Assembly: GCA_009698445.1 (NCBI GenBank)
Contig: WLQG01000006.1
Span: 1-48,545, forward strand
Origin: Actinomycetota bacterium
GTDB lineage: Bacteria; Actinomycetota; Actinomycetes; Nanopelagicales; Nanopelagicaceae
DNA length: 48,545 nt
Direction: 5' to 3'
Part shown: positions 35,873 through 45,663 of the stretch, piece by piece
Layout: the number at the start of each line of letters is the position of its first letter
Numbering within the stretch: the first letter of the stretch is position 1
The notes under the pieces: model-generated
What the model was told of the DNA's origin: nothing
Database searches by the model: none
The model's input: only the letters and a program-made list of their open reading frames with translations
Translations under genes and position numbers: made by a program

Positions 35873-36586
35873 TTATAACCCTAAAATGTTACGTAGATTT
35901 GTTAATTCACCCTCATTCAGGTTTCTCCAGCGTCCCTCAGGGGTGTCTCCTAAGGAGATGGGACCGAAGTGAGTTCTGATCAAGCGGAGCACCTGGACAT
36001 CGACGGCCTCCATGAGACGACGAATGATGTGATACCTGCCTTCATGAATCGAAACTTCGAGCCAAGTCGGCGAGAGCTCCTTGTAGGTCAAAACCCTCCC
36101 CATTCCATCTTCTAACTCGATGCCTTTAAGGAGAATTTTGTCTATGCCAGCAGGCAGCTTTCCCTCATGCTCGATGATGTAGGTCTTTTCTAACCCGAAA
36201 GATGGGTGGGTAGCACGAAACGTTAGATCCCCATCATTAGTTAAAAGGATCAAACCTTCGGAATCTTTATCCAATCGCCCCACATGAAAAAGACGCTCTT
36301 TTCGTAGGTCAATGAAGTCACTCAATGAAGGACGACCATCGGGATCATACATGGTAGACAAAACACCCTTTGGTTTATGAAGTACTAAATAACTCTTAGA
36401 CATAGAACGCGTTATTGTCTCACCATCCACCATGACTTGATGCAATTCAGGGTCGAACTTGGAGCCCATTTCCCGAATAGTGATTCCATCGACCGAAACA
36501 CGGCCGGATTCAATGAGTGCATCTGCCCCACGACGGCTTGTTATACCCGCATCGGCAATTATCTTATTAAGGCGCATTTGGCCCAT
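35873..36586 (-). CDS. rluB: rRNA pseudouridine synthase (RsuA/RluB family)
   Basis: A 237-residue enzyme that modifies ribosomal RNA. An N-terminal S4 domain (MRLNKIIADAGITSRRG) is followed by the catalytic domain, with the nucleophile D106 in GRLDKDSEGL and KPKGVLSTM before it. It follows scpB, as in Mycobacterium (Rv1711). A GGGAGGA ribosome-binding site precedes the ATG, but it lies in the 3' arm of a 10-bp hairpin, so its translation may be regulated. Confidence 0.92.
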   Translation of the reverse strand: MGQMRLNKIIADAGITSRRGADALIESGRVSVDGITIREMGSKFDPELHQVMVDGETITRSMSKSYLVLHKPKGVLSTMYDPDGRPSLSDFIDLRKERLFHVGRLDKDSEGLILLTNDGDLTFRATHPSFGLEKTYIIEHEGKLPAGIDKILLKGIELEDGMGRVLTYKELSPTWLEVSIHEGRYHIIRRLMEAVDVQVLRLIRTHFGPISLGDTPEGRWRNLNEGELTNLRNILGL

Positions 36587-36587
36587 G

Positions 36588-36621
36588 GCTATCCTCCCGA
36601 CAGTCAGGTGAGGAGGATAGC
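36588..36621 (-). promoter_or_regulatory. Hairpin hiding the rluB ribosome-binding site
   Basis: GCTATCCTCC (36612-36621 on the - strand) pairs perfectly with GGAGGATAGC (36588-36597), with a 14-nt loop. The GGGAGGA that should recruit ribosomes for rluB is within the second arm, and the ATG follows at once. The hairpin lies entirely in the scpB-rluB gap. Confidence 0.55.
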
Positions 36622-36628
36622 GTGAAGG

Positions 36629-37180
36629 TTAGTCAGTTAGCGAATCAAGGATTTCATCGAGGCCATCCAGGTTGGGCAGATACGGCGCCAACGCTGGGAG
36701 ATCCTCGAGGCTGTTGAGGCCTAAACGCTCCAAAAAGTAGCTGGTGGTCTTGTAGAGGATGGCTCCACTCTCGTGCTCAATGCCTGACTCCTCAACCAGT
36801 CCGCGCGTGACAAGGGTTTTCATAACCGCCTCGACATTGACGCCACGAATGGCTGATACGCGAGCTCGCGAAACGGGTTGGCGGTAAGCGATAACCGATA
36901 GCGTCTCAAGGGCTGCCTGGGTTAGGCGCGATTGCTGGCCATCTAGCACGAACTTCTCAACTGCAGCGTGATAATCAGGGTTGCTGTAGAAACGCCATCC
37001 CCCATTGATCTTGCGAAGTGAGAATCCCCGTTCATCGTAGGTGGTAATCAGATGGGCCAGGGCTATCTCAATCTCTTCGACCGGCTTTTCAAGCACTTGG
37101 GCCAAAATCACTTCCGAGACTGGCTCATCGACGACCATCAAGATCGCTTCAATTGAACGCTCGACTTCTACATTAGACAT
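36629..37180 (-). CDS. scpB: Segregation and condensation protein ScpB
   Basis: A 183-residue winged-helix subunit of the SMC-ScpAB condensin. The typical AALETLSVIAYRQPVSRARV stretch lies in the second half, followed by SGAILYKTTSYFLERLGL. I chose ATG 37180, which overlaps the scpA stop by 8 nt with GAAGGT upstream; an ATG further upstream would lie wholly within scpA. The acidic C-terminus (LDEILDSLTD) is common for ScpB. Confidence 0.92.
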   Translation of the reverse strand: MSNVEVERSIEAILMVVDEPVSEVILAQVLEKPVEEIEIALAHLITTYDERGFSLRKINGGWRFYSNPDYHAAVEKFVLDGQQSRLTQAALETLSVIAYRQPVSRARVSAIRGVNVEAVMKTLVTRGLVEESGIEHESGAILYKTTSYFLERLGLNSLEDLPALAPYLPNLDGLDEILDSLTD

Positions 37181-38045
37181 TCGTACTACCTTCTGTCGGC
37201 TCATCATCATGTACAACTACGGGGATATCAAACTCATCGGTGACTTCGACTTCACCTTCCTGTGAGCCTGTCCAGGAGATTTGCAACTCCCCTAGGGCTA
37301 CAACTTGGTCAAAGCGTAAAACACCTTGTCGATACAGATCGAGTAGAGCTAAGAATCTCGCAACGATCACAAGGGTATTTTCCGCATCCGAGACAAGATT
37401 TCGAAAACTCATAGATTTACTACGTCGCAAAGCCTCAACCACAAGTCGAGACTCTTCGGCAACGCTTACTAGAGGTAAGTGCAAATGCTCCACGCTAACC
37501 AGCGGCACGGTCTTGGGGGTCAACACACGTTCGGCGATTGCGGCAAAGCGCTGTGGTCCTACACCGATGAGAACCTCGGGCAACAATGCGCTCAAGGTCG
37601 GATCTAGCGCGACAACTCGTGGGAAGAACTTATCGGCAGTAATGATGCGCTCGCTAAAGGTCGCCGCAATCTCTTTGAAGGCACGGTATTGAAGTAGGCG
37701 CGCAAAGAGAATGTCGCGGGCTTCTAGAAGGGCAAGATCCTCCTCATCATCAACTTCCCCGCTAGGCAATAATCGCGCCGCCTTAAGATCTAAAAGCGTT
37801 GCAGCGACTACCAGAAACTCTGTGGCCTGATCCAAGCGCCAGCCTTCCCCTGAGGCCTCCAAAGACCTAATAAAGGCTATAAATTCATCGGTTACCAAGC
37901 TCAAAGAGATCTCGGTGATGTCCATCTTGTGCCGAGAAATCAGTTGTAAGAGCAGATCAAAGGGTCCATCGAAATTATCTAGGTGGACGGAAAACGCGCC
38001 TGCTGCGGCATTAACGTCAGCTGATTCTTCTAGCGATAAATCCAT
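37173..38045 (-). CDS. scpA: Segregation and condensation protein ScpA
   Basis: A 290-residue kleisin that bridges SMC heads. The N-terminal FDGPFDLLLQLISRHKMDIT motif is diagnostic. The middle (EFLVVAATLLDLKAARLLP) and the C-terminal winged helix are also present. Start ATG 38045 lies 6 nt after TAGGGT. It is divergent from the ParA-like gene, as in other actinobacteria. The acidic tail ends within the scpB start. Confidence 0.92.
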   Translation of the reverse strand: MDLSLEESADVNAAAGAFSVHLDNFDGPFDLLLQLISRHKMDITEISLSLVTDEFIAFIRSLEASGEGWRLDQATEFLVVAATLLDLKAARLLPSGEVDDEEDLALLEARDILFARLLQYRAFKEIAATFSERIITADKFFPRVVALDPTLSALLPEVLIGVGPQRFAAIAERVLTPKTVPLVSVEHLHLPLVSVAEESRLVVEALRRSKSMSFRNLVSDAENTLVIVARFLALLDLYRQGVLRFDQVVALGELQISWTGSQEGEVEVTDEFDIPVVVHDDEPTEGSTNV

Positions 38046-38051
38046 GGCGTC

Positions 38052-38057
38052 ACCCTA
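38052..38057 (-). promoter_or_regulatory. -10 element (TAGGGT) for scpA-scpB-rluB
   Basis: TAGGGT, then GACGCC, then ATG on the - strand. It is divergent from the parA promoter and shares the 81-bp spacer 38046-38126. Confidence 0.6.
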
Positions 38058-38065
38058 CTTCACAG

Positions 38066-38094
38066 TTGCCCCAGTTCTAGGTAGCGCGTAGGCT
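38066..38094 (+). promoter_or_regulatory. Probable promoter of the parA-like gene
   Basis: TTGCCC at 38066-38071 and TAGGCT at 38089-38094 are separated by 17 bp, a good sigma-A arrangement. The transcript would have a leader of about 26 nt containing AAAAGAGG 8 nt before the TTG start, so this gene is not leaderless. Confidence 0.5.
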
Positions 38095-38126
38095 CGCGCT
38101 CAATTCACCGAAAAGAGGTTTGACGC

Positions 38127-39011
38127 TTGAACGCTAAATCGACAAATCAAGAGGATGTCGCCACTACTGCCACTCTCCTTGGTAAAAAAGTGGCGAGTAT
38201 CCCAACGCCAGCGCCAATTACTGAACATGGCAACGCCAAGGTCGTCGCGATATTCAATCAAAAAGGTGGAGTCGGAAAGACAACCACAACTATTAACTTG
38301 GGTGCTTCTTTAGCTGAACTCGGCCGTCGAGTTTTGTTAGTCGACTTTGACCCACAAGGTGGTTTATCTCTTGGTCTGGGCGTTAATGCGCATTCATTGC
38401 CTCTCGAACAAACTGTTTACTACGCACTTATGACACCTACAGCTAACGTGGATTCGATTGTTTTAAAATCTGCAGTTCCTGGCTTGGATTTCTTACCTGC
38501 TAACCGCGATCTCGGTACAGCAGAAACAACTCTCGGTGCTGAAATTGGTGGACAACAATATTTGAAGCGTGCTCTAGCATCTTTGCGTGATTACTACGAT
38601 GTTATTTTAATCGACTGTCAACCAACAATGGGTCAACTAACTATCAACGCACTCGTTGCCGCTGATGAAGTGATTGTTCCTTTACAGTGTGAATACTTTG
38701 CACTTCATGGATTTATTGAACTCAAAGGCAACTTGGACAAGGTCAAAAACTTCCTTAATCCTAATCTGCGTTTAATCGGTATCTTGGCCACAATGTATGA
38801 CAAGAAGACTTCGCACAATCGCCAAGTTCTAGAACGCATTCTGGAACAGTTTCCTGCTGATGTGTTTGAAACTATTATTGCTAAGACAATCCGATTTCCA
38901 GAAACTACAGTTGTTGGCGAACCAATTACAACGTACGCAACCTCATCAGGTGGCGCAGCTTCGTATCGCCGCTTAGCACGCGAATTAATAGCCCGAGGAG
39001 GCGCACGATGA
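38127..39011 (+). CDS. ParA family ATPase next to scpAB
   Basis: A 294-residue P-loop ATPase. The deviant Walker A KGGVGKTT is at 46-53, Walker A' is in LVDFDPQGG, and Walker B in VILIDCQPTMGQL. The first 35 residues are a non-conserved leader. It is the equivalent of Rv1708/SCO1772, an orphan ParA without parB alongside. The role in chromosome organisation is inferred from its constant place beside scpA. Start is TTG with a good ribosome-binding site. It overlaps the small partner gene by 4 nt. Confidence 0.88.
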   Translation: MNAKSTNQEDVATTATLLGKKVASIPTPAPITEHGNAKVVAIFNQKGGVGKTTTTINLGASLAELGRRVLLVDFDPQGGLSLGLGVNAHSLPLEQTVYYALMTPTANVDSIVLKSAVPGLDFLPANRDLGTAETTLGAEIGGQQYLKRALASLRDYYDVILIDCQPTMGQLTINALVAADEVIVPLQCEYFALHGFIELKGNLDKVKNFLNPNLRLIGILATMYDKKTSHNRQVLERILEQFPADVFETIIAKTIRFPETTVVGEPITTYATSSGGAASYRRLARELIARGGAR

Positions 39012-39418
39012 CCCGCAGAGCAAACCTTCCAGGTGCAGATGAACTATTTCGCTCAACGGCGCCAGCATTAAGTGCAGTTCCTGCTCAAAATGAAGCACCT
39101 GCGCCATTAGTTCCTCCCGCAATCGCAACACCAAAAGCTGCATCAAGTAAAAAAGGTGTGCGCACTATTGCTCGTCGACGCGTAACTACTGTTGATCGTT
39201 CGCCATCAGGACGTGAGCGCCATGATGAAAAAATTACTGTCTACCTATCTCCTGACGAACTTTTTGAATTAGATCAGGCACGTTTGCAGTTGCGTGGCGA
39301 TTTGGGCCTGGCAGTCGATCGTGGTCGTATCGTTCGCGAATCTATAGCCGTGATCATCGCTGATTTAGAAGCTAAAGGCGATCAAAGTATCCTTGCACGC
39401 CGTTTACGCGGTCTATAA
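39008..39418 (+). CDS. Small ribbon-helix-helix-like partner of ParA
   Basis: A 136-residue protein. The first ~70 residues are low-complexity and basic (PAPLVPPAIATPKAASSKKG, VRTIARRRV). The C-terminal half, KITVYLSPDELFELDQARLQ and later VRESIAVIIADLEAKG, resembles a ribbon-helix-helix DNA-binding fold. Translation is coupled to the ParA gene (ATGA overlap). It may bind DNA for ParA in place of ParB; that is inference. The family is conserved in actinobacteria but uncharacterised. Confidence 0.75.
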   Translation: MTRRANLPGADELFRSTAPALSAVPAQNEAPAPLVPPAIATPKAASSKKGVRTIARRRVTTVDRSPSGRERHDEKITVYLSPDELFELDQARLQLRGDLGLAVDRGRIVRESIAVIIADLEAKGDQSILARRLRGL

Positions 39419-39422
39419 AAAC

Positions 39423-40346
39423 TTAACCACGCGCACGTGGGTGCGCTAAGGAGTAAGTTTCGCGCACTTTATCGATCGTAATAAGTGTGTATATCTGGGT
39501 TGTCGTTACCGAGGAATGGCCCAAAAGTTCTTGTACTACGCGAATATCGGCACCTCCATCTAGTAAATGAGTTGCATATGAATGGCGAAATACGTGCGGT
39601 GATACTTTTTCACTTACTCCTGCATCGTTAGCGGCACGAATGACGATATTCCACGCGGATTGTCTGGTGATACGCAATCCTCGCGAATTTAGAAATAGCG
39701 CGGGGTTAACTTTGGAATTCTTAGCCGCTAGCCCCGGTCGAATTCTGACCATGTAGTCATCAATTGCCTTTGATGCAAATTTTCCAAGCGGAACTATTCG
39801 CTCTTTCGAGCCCTTACCTCTTAGTTTGAGTGTTGTTATTTTGCCTTCATCAGTCTGTACTTCGCTCAAATCGGCGAGATTTATTGCGATGATTTCTGAA
39901 ACCCGTGCCCCACTGCTGTAGAGCAGTTCAATCATTGTTTGATCACGAAGGGTGATCGGATTGCCTTCACGGTAAGCCGCTGAAATCATCGCCAATATCT
40001 GCTCGATAGATAGCGCTTTAGGTAATCGTCGATTGGTACGCCGAGGCAACATTTCAAATGTTGGATTAGCGATTCCGAACTCACTGTTGGCATGTTTGAA
40101 AAAACCTCGCAACGTCGAGTCGATACGGCTGATGCTCGCTAAGGAAAGATTCTGTGACTTCAACGAAGTTTCAAACTCCGAAATCTTTTCTGGCGTGATC
40201 TGCGCGATTGCATCTCCGTCAAGAAATAATTCGAACTTTGCCAAGTCTCGACGATAAGCCGCAAGCGTATTAGCAGCCAAACCCCGCTCGATTGTTAAAT
40301 GATTAAGGAAAGAAGTTGCAACTACATCAAAGTTTATGGCTTGCAT
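39423..40346 (-). CDS. xerD: Tyrosine recombinase XerD
   Basis: A 307-residue site-specific recombinase resolving chromosome dimers at dif. All catalytic residues are present: R148 (SSGARVSE), K178 (RGKGSKER), H251, R254 (HVFRHSYATH), H277 and Y286 (LGHSSVTTTQIY). An N-terminal core-binding domain occupies ~1-105. I chose ATG 40346, 9 nt after AAGG; upstream starts would lie deeper in ald. It overlaps the ald end by 20 nt. The 4-bp gap to the ParA operon end is A-only. Confidence 0.92.
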   Translation of the reverse strand: MQAINFDVVATSFLNHLTIERGLAANTLAAYRRDLAKFELFLDGDAIAQITPEKISEFETSLKSQNLSLASISRIDSTLRGFFKHANSEFGIANPTFEMLPRRTNRRLPKALSIEQILAMISAAYREGNPITLRDQTMIELLYSSGARVSEIIAINLADLSEVQTDEGKITTLKLRGKGSKERIVPLGKFASKAIDDYMVRIRPGLAAKNSKVNPALFLNSRGLRITRQSAWNIVIRAANDAGVSEKVSPHVFRHSYATHLLDGGADIRVVQELLGHSSVTTTQIYTLITIDKVRETYSLAHPRARG

Positions 40347-41424
40347 AACCATGTGCCTTAGCAACTTCGGCATAATATATTTTGCCGTCATGAACATTTA
40401 AACCCTTAGCTAAGTTTTCATCTGCACGGCAGGCCCCAGCCCATCCATCTTGAGCTATCGCCAACGCGTACGGCAAAGTGGCATTTGTGAGCGCGTAGGT
40501 GCTGGCAACTGGAACTGCGCCTGGCATGTTTGCTACGCAATAAAAAACCGAGTTGTGAACCTTATACGTTGGTTGCGCATGAGTTGTGGCGTGTGAGTCC
40601 TCGAAACAACCACCCTGATCGATAGCAATATCGACTAAAACAGATCCACTTTTCATTTGTTTAACTAAAGCGTTAGAAACCAACTTTGGAGCTTTAGCCC
40701 CGTGAACCAAAACTGCGCCGATAACTAAATCCGCGGCTTTAACTTCTCGTTCTATCGCGTGTTTAGATGAAGTAAGTGTTTTGATCCGGCCCGCATAAAT
40801 TGTGTCAATATGTTGCAATCGAGTGACAGAACGATCAATGATTGTTACATCAGCACCCATGCCTACAGCGATAACGGCTGCGTTTAATCCTGCAACTCCA
40901 CCACCAATAACTACAACTTTTCCCGGAGCTACACCAGGCACTCCCCCAAGTAATACTCCACGCCCTCCATGAGGTTTTTCTAATGCCGTAGCACCTACTT
41001 GGGTTGCTAGTCGGCCAGCAACTTCACTCATTGGTGCCAACAACGGTAGCTGACCATTTACTTCTACGGTTTCATAGGCAATTGCGGTAATACCACTTGA
41101 AACTAATGCATCAGTGCAGGATTTGGACGCGGCTAAATGCAGATATGTGAAAAGAACTTGATCTTTACGAAGAAGTGAATATTCGCTTTCGATAGGTTCC
41201 TTTACCTTAAGAATCAAGTCAGCTTTAGTCCATACATCATTTGCACTGGCAACAATCGAAGCACCTGCATCAGTAAAATTTTGATCCGTTACAGCTGAAC
41301 CAAGTCCAGCTGTTGTTTCAATTAAAACGCTATGGCCTGCTGCAATAAATTCAGAGACACCTTCGGGGGTAATTGCAACGCGTGATTCGTGGACCTTTAT
41401 TTCTTTAGGAACTCCAACGATCAT
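40327..41424 (-). CDS. ald: Alanine dehydrogenase
   Basis: A 365-residue NAD-dependent enzyme interconverting alanine and pyruvate plus ammonia. The N-terminus [20 protein letters not shown] is diagnostic, the NAD site is [13 protein letters not shown], and [14 protein letters not shown] and [11 protein letters not shown] follow. It starts directly after the pyrG stop (TAAATG) with AAAGG upstream. Nearby xerD and pyrG have the same relation in other actinobacteria (SCO1773 region). Confidence 0.94.
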   Translation of the reverse strand: MIVGVPKEIKVHESRVAITPEGVSEFIAAGHSVLIETTAGLGSAVTDQNFTDAGASIVASANDVWTKADLILKVKEPIESEYSLLRKDQVLFTYLHLAASKSCTDALVSSGITAIAYETVEVNGQLPLLAPMSEVAGRLATQVGATALEKPHGGRGVLLGGVPGVAPGKVVVIGGGVAGLNAAVIAVGMGADVTIIDRSVTRLQHIDTIYAGRIKTLTSSKHAIEREVKAADLVIGAVLVHGAKAPKLVSNALVKQMKSGSVLVDIAIDQGGCFEDSHATTHAQPTYKVHNSVFYCVANMPGAVPVASTYALTNATLPYALAIAQDGWAGACRADENLAKGLNVHDGKIYYAEVAKAHGYASHKL

Positions 41425-43059
41425 TTAATTACCTTTCGCTGCTACCGCCGCTTTGATTAATCCAACAAAGAGTGGATGGGGTTTGGTAGGGCGAGAACGA
41501 AGCTCAGGGTGAGCTTGCGTACCTACGTAGTAAGGATGTACCTCTTTTGGAAGTTCTACAAACTCGACTAAATCGCGCTCCTTATACATCCCCGAGAAAA
41601 CTAAACCTGATTGAGCTATTTGGTCGCGGTACTGATTATTAACTTCATAACGGTGTCTATGCCGCTCAGAGATCTCAAGGGAACCATAGGTCTGAGCAAC
41701 GACTGACCCTTTGAGTAAATCAGATTTGTACAAGCCAAGGCGCATAGTGCCGCCCATATCGCCATCACCTTCAACAACATGCTTTTGATCCTGCATTGTT
41801 GCTATAACTGGTGTACCAGATTCTGAAAACTCTGCAGAAATTGCATCACTGATACCAGCTAGATTACGCGCGGCTTCAATCACCATGCATTGCAATCCGA
41901 GACACAAACCAAGTGTTGGAATTTTGTTTTCACGCGCGAATTTCAGTGCGCCTACCTTGCCTTCAATTCCACGAATTCCAAAGCCGCCTGGAACGACAAT
42001 TGCATCCAACCCTTGAAGATGTTTTGCCGCACCTTGTGCACTTTCACATTCATCACTGGGTATCCAGACAATTTCAATTTTAGCTTCATTGGCAAAACCG
42101 CCTGCCCGTAGAGCTTCTGACACAGAAAGATAAGCATCTGGTAAATCAATGTACTTTCCAACCAGACCTACGCGGACGTGGTGCTTTGGATGATGGACTT
42201 TCTCAAGTAACGCATCCCATTCGCCCCAGACCACATCGTGGCCGCCTAAATCAAGGCGTTTAACGACATAAGAATCAAGTCCCTCAGAATGCAATACTTT
42301 CGGAATGTCATAAATCGACGGTGCATCCATTGCAGCAACTACAGCTTCAAGGTCAACGTCACACATTAATGAGATCTTCTTCTTTACTCCTGAAGGAATT
42401 TCACGATCAGAACGTAAAACAATCGCATCAGGAGCAATACCAATACTGCGTAAGGCCGCAACTGAGTGTTGTGTTGGTTTGGTCTTTAATTCTCCAGATG
42501 GACCGATGTATGGCACCAGAGAGATGTGCAAATAGAAAACATTGTCACGACCAACTTCTTGGCGAATCTGTCGAATAGCCTCTAGAAATGGTTGAGACTC
42601 AATATCCCCGACTGTTCCACCAACCTCAGTGATGACAACATCGATGTCTGGTGCTGCCATTGCTCGGATGCGTTCTTTAATTTCGTTTGTGATGTGTGGA
42701 ATTACTTGTACGGTTTCACCTAAATATTCACCGCGACGTTCGCGCGCAATAACACGCGAATACACTTGGCCAGTAGTCACATTTGCTGAGCCATGAAGAT
42801 TAGTATCGAGAAATCTTTCGTAATGGCCAATATCCAAATCAGTTTCTGCGCCATCATCTGTTACAAAAACTTCACCATGCTGAAAAGGGTTCATGGTGCC
42901 TGGGTCAACATTGAGGTACGGATCAAGTTTCTGCATCGTCACACGAATGCCACGGGCTACTAATAATCGACCAAGTGAGGAGGCGGTGAGTCCTTTGCCA
43001 AGTGAGGAGGCGACTCCGCCAGTTACGAACAAATGCTTAGTTACATGAGGTTGGCCCAT
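41425..43059 (-). CDS. pyrG: CTP synthase
   Basis: A 544-residue enzyme making CTP from UTP, ATP and glutamine. The synthetase domain starts [19 protein letters not shown]; the glutaminase nucleophile is in LGLCLGLQC, and the last part holds the GATase His/Glu in [10 protein letters not shown] chose ATG 43059 because [11 protein letters not shown] fits the family; ATG 43077 adds six residues. TAGGTT lies 8 nt before 43059. It follows recN by 26 bp and precedes ald. Confidence 0.95.
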   Translation of the reverse strand: MGQPHVTKHLFVTGGVASSLGKGLTASSLGRLLVARGIRVTMQKLDPYLNVDPGTMNPFQHGEVFVTDDGAETDLDIGHYERFLDTNLHGSANVTTGQVYSRVIARERRGEYLGETVQVIPHITNEIKERIRAMAAPDIDVVITEVGGTVGDIESQPFLEAIRQIRQEVGRDNVFYLHISLVPYIGPSGELKTKPTQHSVAALRSIGIAPDAIVLRSDREIPSGVKKKISLMCDVDLEAVVAAMDAPSIYDIPKVLHSEGLDSYVVKRLDLGGHDVVWGEWDALLEKVHHPKHHVRVGLVGKYIDLPDAYLSVSEALRAGGFANEAKIEIVWIPSDECESAQGAAKHLQGLDAIVVPGGFGIRGIEGKVGALKFARENKIPTLGLCLGLQCMVIEAARNLAGISDAISAEFSESGTPVIATMQDQKHVVEGDGDMGGTMRLGLYKSDLLKGSVVAQTYGSLEISERHRHRYEVNNQYRDQIAQSGLVFSGMYKERDLVEFVELPKEVHPYYVGTQAHPELRSRPTKPHPLFVGLIKAAVAAKGN

Positions 43060-43067
43060 GGGAGACG

Positions 43068-43073
43068 AACCTA
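43068..43073 (-). promoter_or_regulatory. -10 element (TAGGTT) for pyrG-ald-xerD
   Basis: TAGGTT on the - strand lies 8 nt before the preferred pyrG ATG. It sits inside the alternative longer reading frame, which argues for the shorter start. Confidence 0.4.
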
Positions 43074-43085
43074 TCATTGCTTTGG

Positions 43086-44816
43086 CTATCGCGATGACAA
43101 TGGCAGTGCGAGCAGTTCGGTGGCGTGTTCTCGAGCGCTAAGAGAGCTCTCCATACCAGCCAACATGCGGGCAATCTCTTCGATTCGTTCTTTCTTGCTG
43201 ACTTTCACGACATTGCTTTCGGTGACAGAACCGTCAGAATTTTTAGTTACGACAAAGTGCGAATCCGCCCACGCTGCAACTTGTGGCAGATGTGTAACAA
43301 CAATGACCTGCGCGTGTTGTGAAAGAGCGTGCAGACGTCTTCCAACTTCTATAGCAGCCTTTCCACCAACCCCAGCATCAACTTCATCAAAAACATACGT
43401 ACCAACTGGATGACTTGCTGCAAGTACGACTTCTAAAGCCAACATAACGCGTGACATTTCTCCGCCACTAGCCCCTTTGGCAAGTTGCACTAACGGAGCA
43501 TCTTTGTGGGCTTGGATCAACATCGAAATCTCATCGCAACCAAAAACAGTGAAGTCCGATTCCTTGAGTGCTGCATAATCGGCACTTTCTACAACGCAGT
43601 GAAATGTTGTGTGTGGCATTGAAAGTTGTGCAATCTCTACCGTGGTTTTCTTGCCAAGTATGTTCGCATTCTCACTACGAACTTTGGTCAGTGATTGCGC
43701 GCTAGCAACCAAAGATTTCTTCACCGTGATCAACTCGGTTTCTAACTCTTTTAAACGCTCATCGCCGCCTTCAAGATCGGCTATAGCGCTTTTTGAACCC
43801 TCAAAACGCTCAATCAACGTTGCTAATTCTTCATCTGCGGAAGCAGACCCGCCATATTTCTTAATCACTTCATTAATGTGCGCCTTACGGGAATTGAGGT
43901 AATCAAGGCGAGAAGGATCGGCTTCCAGGTTTGCCATATATGAAGCCAATGAGATTTTGACGTCATCGATTAAGAAAAAGGCTTCGCTCACTCTTTGATA
44001 CAGATCCTCGATAATAGGATCTTTTGTACGCACTGAATCAAGGGACTTTCTTATAATTCCAATGGTGGTGAGTGAGCCAGACTCCTCTTCTTCTAAAACC
44101 GAGGTCGCCGATTGCGCAGCTAGCCGAAGTTCTTCAACACTAGATAAACGGGCAATTTCACTTGTAATCTCGGCGGTTTCACCTCTGACTAAGTTAAGTT
44201 TTTGCATGACTGATGCGAATTCGCGTAAAGCACTTAACTGGGCTTCCCGTGAATCGATACTCTTTTTCATCGCTGAGATTCGGTTCTTCAAGTCGTGATA
44301 ACTGGAAAGGGCTTCTTGGTAGTTGCTTAAGGACTTCTTCAGTGGTGCGCCACCGAAACGATCTAACAAATCACGTTGTTTGGCAGCCTTGGTCATATTC
44401 AAATTCGCCGCTTGGGCATGAACTTCTACAAGATTTTCGCTGGCCGCAAGCAGAGCACTGGCTGGAACGGTAATGGAATTGCACATCGCTTTACTCTTGC
44501 CATCGCTATTTACCGAGCGTGTCAAAATTAATTCGCCATCTTCTATCGACAAACCCGCTTCGTCAAAAACCTCTGACAATTCTGGCGGGACTGAAAAGCG
44601 ACCGCTGGCTACTAGACGTTCACTACCCTTTCGAACTAATGCACTGTCGCTTTTCCCACCGAGAATCAAATTTAACGCTGTAAGAATCATCGTTTTTCCG
44701 GCGCCAGTTTCACCAGTCAAAACGGTCAACCCTTTTGAAATTTCTAAAGTTGAATGTTCAATTACGCCGATAGAGCGAATCGTTATTTCTTCTAGAAAGG
44801 TGCGATCACTCACCAC
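43086..44816 (-). CDS. recN: DNA repair protein RecN
   Basis: A 576-residue SMC-like ATPase for double-strand break repair. Walker A GETGAGKT is at 35-42, a long coiled coil fills the middle, and the signature [18 protein letters not shown] and Walker [14 protein letters not shown] close the ATPase. It begins with GTG inside the end of nadK (11-nt overlap), as in the standard tlyA-nadK-recN order. Confidence 0.94.
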   Translation of the reverse strand: MVSDRTFLEEITIRSIGVIEHSTLEISKGLTVLTGETGAGKTMILTALNLILGGKSDSALVRKGSERLVASGRFSVPPELSEVFDEAGLSIEDGELILTRSVNSDGKSKAMCNSITVPASALLAASENLVEVHAQAANLNMTKAAKQRDLLDRFGGAPLKKSLSNYQEALSSYHDLKNRISAMKKSIDSREAQLSALREFASVMQKLNLVRGETAEITSEIARLSSVEELRLAAQSATSVLEEEESGSLTTIGIIRKSLDSVRTKDPIIEDLYQRVSEAFFLIDDVKISLASYMANLEADPSRLDYLNSRKAHINEVIKKYGGSASADEELATLIERFEGSKSAIADLEGGDERLKELETELITVKKSLVASAQSLTKVRSENANILGKKTTVEIAQLSMPHTTFHCVVESADYAALKESDFTVFGCDEISMLIQAHKDAPLVQLAKGASGGEMSRVMLALEVVLAASHPVGTYVFDEVDAGVGGKAAIEVGRRLHALSQHAQVIVVTHLPQVAAWADSHFVVTKNSDGSVTESNVVKVSKKERIEEIARMLAGMESSLSAREHATELLALPLSSR

Positions 44817-45663
44817 GCCATCCCTCTACCGGGAGTTTGAACTTAGCTACCAATCGATCGCTAAAAACGGTGTTCGCTAAATGTGCCAACTTCACCACAT
44901 GATCATCTTTAGTTATGTGCACGCGATCACCAGAACGTAAGCGAGATTTACGTAAAGAATCAGCGGATAAAACCGCCTCTGGAGAATCAACAAGAACGAC
45001 AATTTCAGATTGAGGAGAAATTACCAGAGGACGAGAAAACAGAGCATGAGCCGAGATAGGCAGGACAACTAAGGCATCAACTTCTGGCCACACAACTGGA
45101 CCCCCGGCAGAAAATGCGTACGCCGTTGAACCTGTAGGAGTTGAACAAATTAAACCGTCGCAACCCCATCGTGATATTGGACGCCCATCAATTTCAAGAA
45201 ATAGTTCAACCATAGTTGACTGCTCGCGTTCAACAGTTACTTCATTCAGGGCCCATCCTTGCGAAACAACTGCTCCTTCACGCTTGATTGCATATTGCAA
45301 AACCATTCGCGTATCAATGATGTATGCACGATCAGTAATGGCTGAAACTATCGTCGCTAGTGATGGCTTTTCTACTTCGGCTAGAAAACCAACATGGCCC
45401 AAGTTCACTCCCAGCAATGGAATTTGTTGCTCTCGGGTAGCTTCTGCCGCGCGCAACATTGTTCCATCGCCGCCAAGAACAATTGCTACTTCTAACTGTG
45501 GAAGAGAATCAACATCGCAATTTACGACTTTGTCGATCGAAACATCCGAAATAGTGAATAGCGCAAAACCAGCTTGGAAAAAATCTTTAGCTAGAGCAGT
45601 AGTAGCATCAATAGCTTCTTGTCTAGATGGATTGCACACTAGTAACAAATTGCGAACACTCAT
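44806..45663 (-). CDS. nadK: NAD kinase
   Basis: A 285-residue enzyme phosphorylating NAD to NADP. GGDGTML (64-70) and LNEVTVER (near 139-146) are the key motifs, with SPTGSTAYAFSAGGP following. Its ATG follows the tlyA stop with no gap. It overlaps recN by 11 nt. Confidence 0.95.
   Translation of the reverse strand: MSVRNLLLVCNPSRQEAIDATTALAKDFFQAGFALFTISDVSIDKVVNCDVDSLPQLEVAIVLGGDGTMLRAAEATREQQIPLLGVNLGHVGFLAEVEKPSLATIVSAITDRAYIIDTRMVLQYAIKREGAVVSQGWALNEVTVEREQSTMVELFLEIDGRPISRWGCDGLICSTPTGSTAYAFSAGGPVVWPEVDALVVLPISAHALFSRPLVISPQSEIVVLVDSPEAVLSADSLRKSRLRSGDRVHITKDDHVVKLAHLANTVFSDRLVAKFKLPVEGWRGE

Noticed and set aside
38046-38126. parS centromere site next to the ParA gene
   Set aside because: No GTTTCACGTGAAAC-like sequence is seen in the spacer or nearby.
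42960-43020. Direct repeat CCAAGTGAGGAGGCG within pyrG
   Set aside because: It encodes the normal repeated SSLG residues of the CTP synthase P-loop region, so it is explained by the protein.
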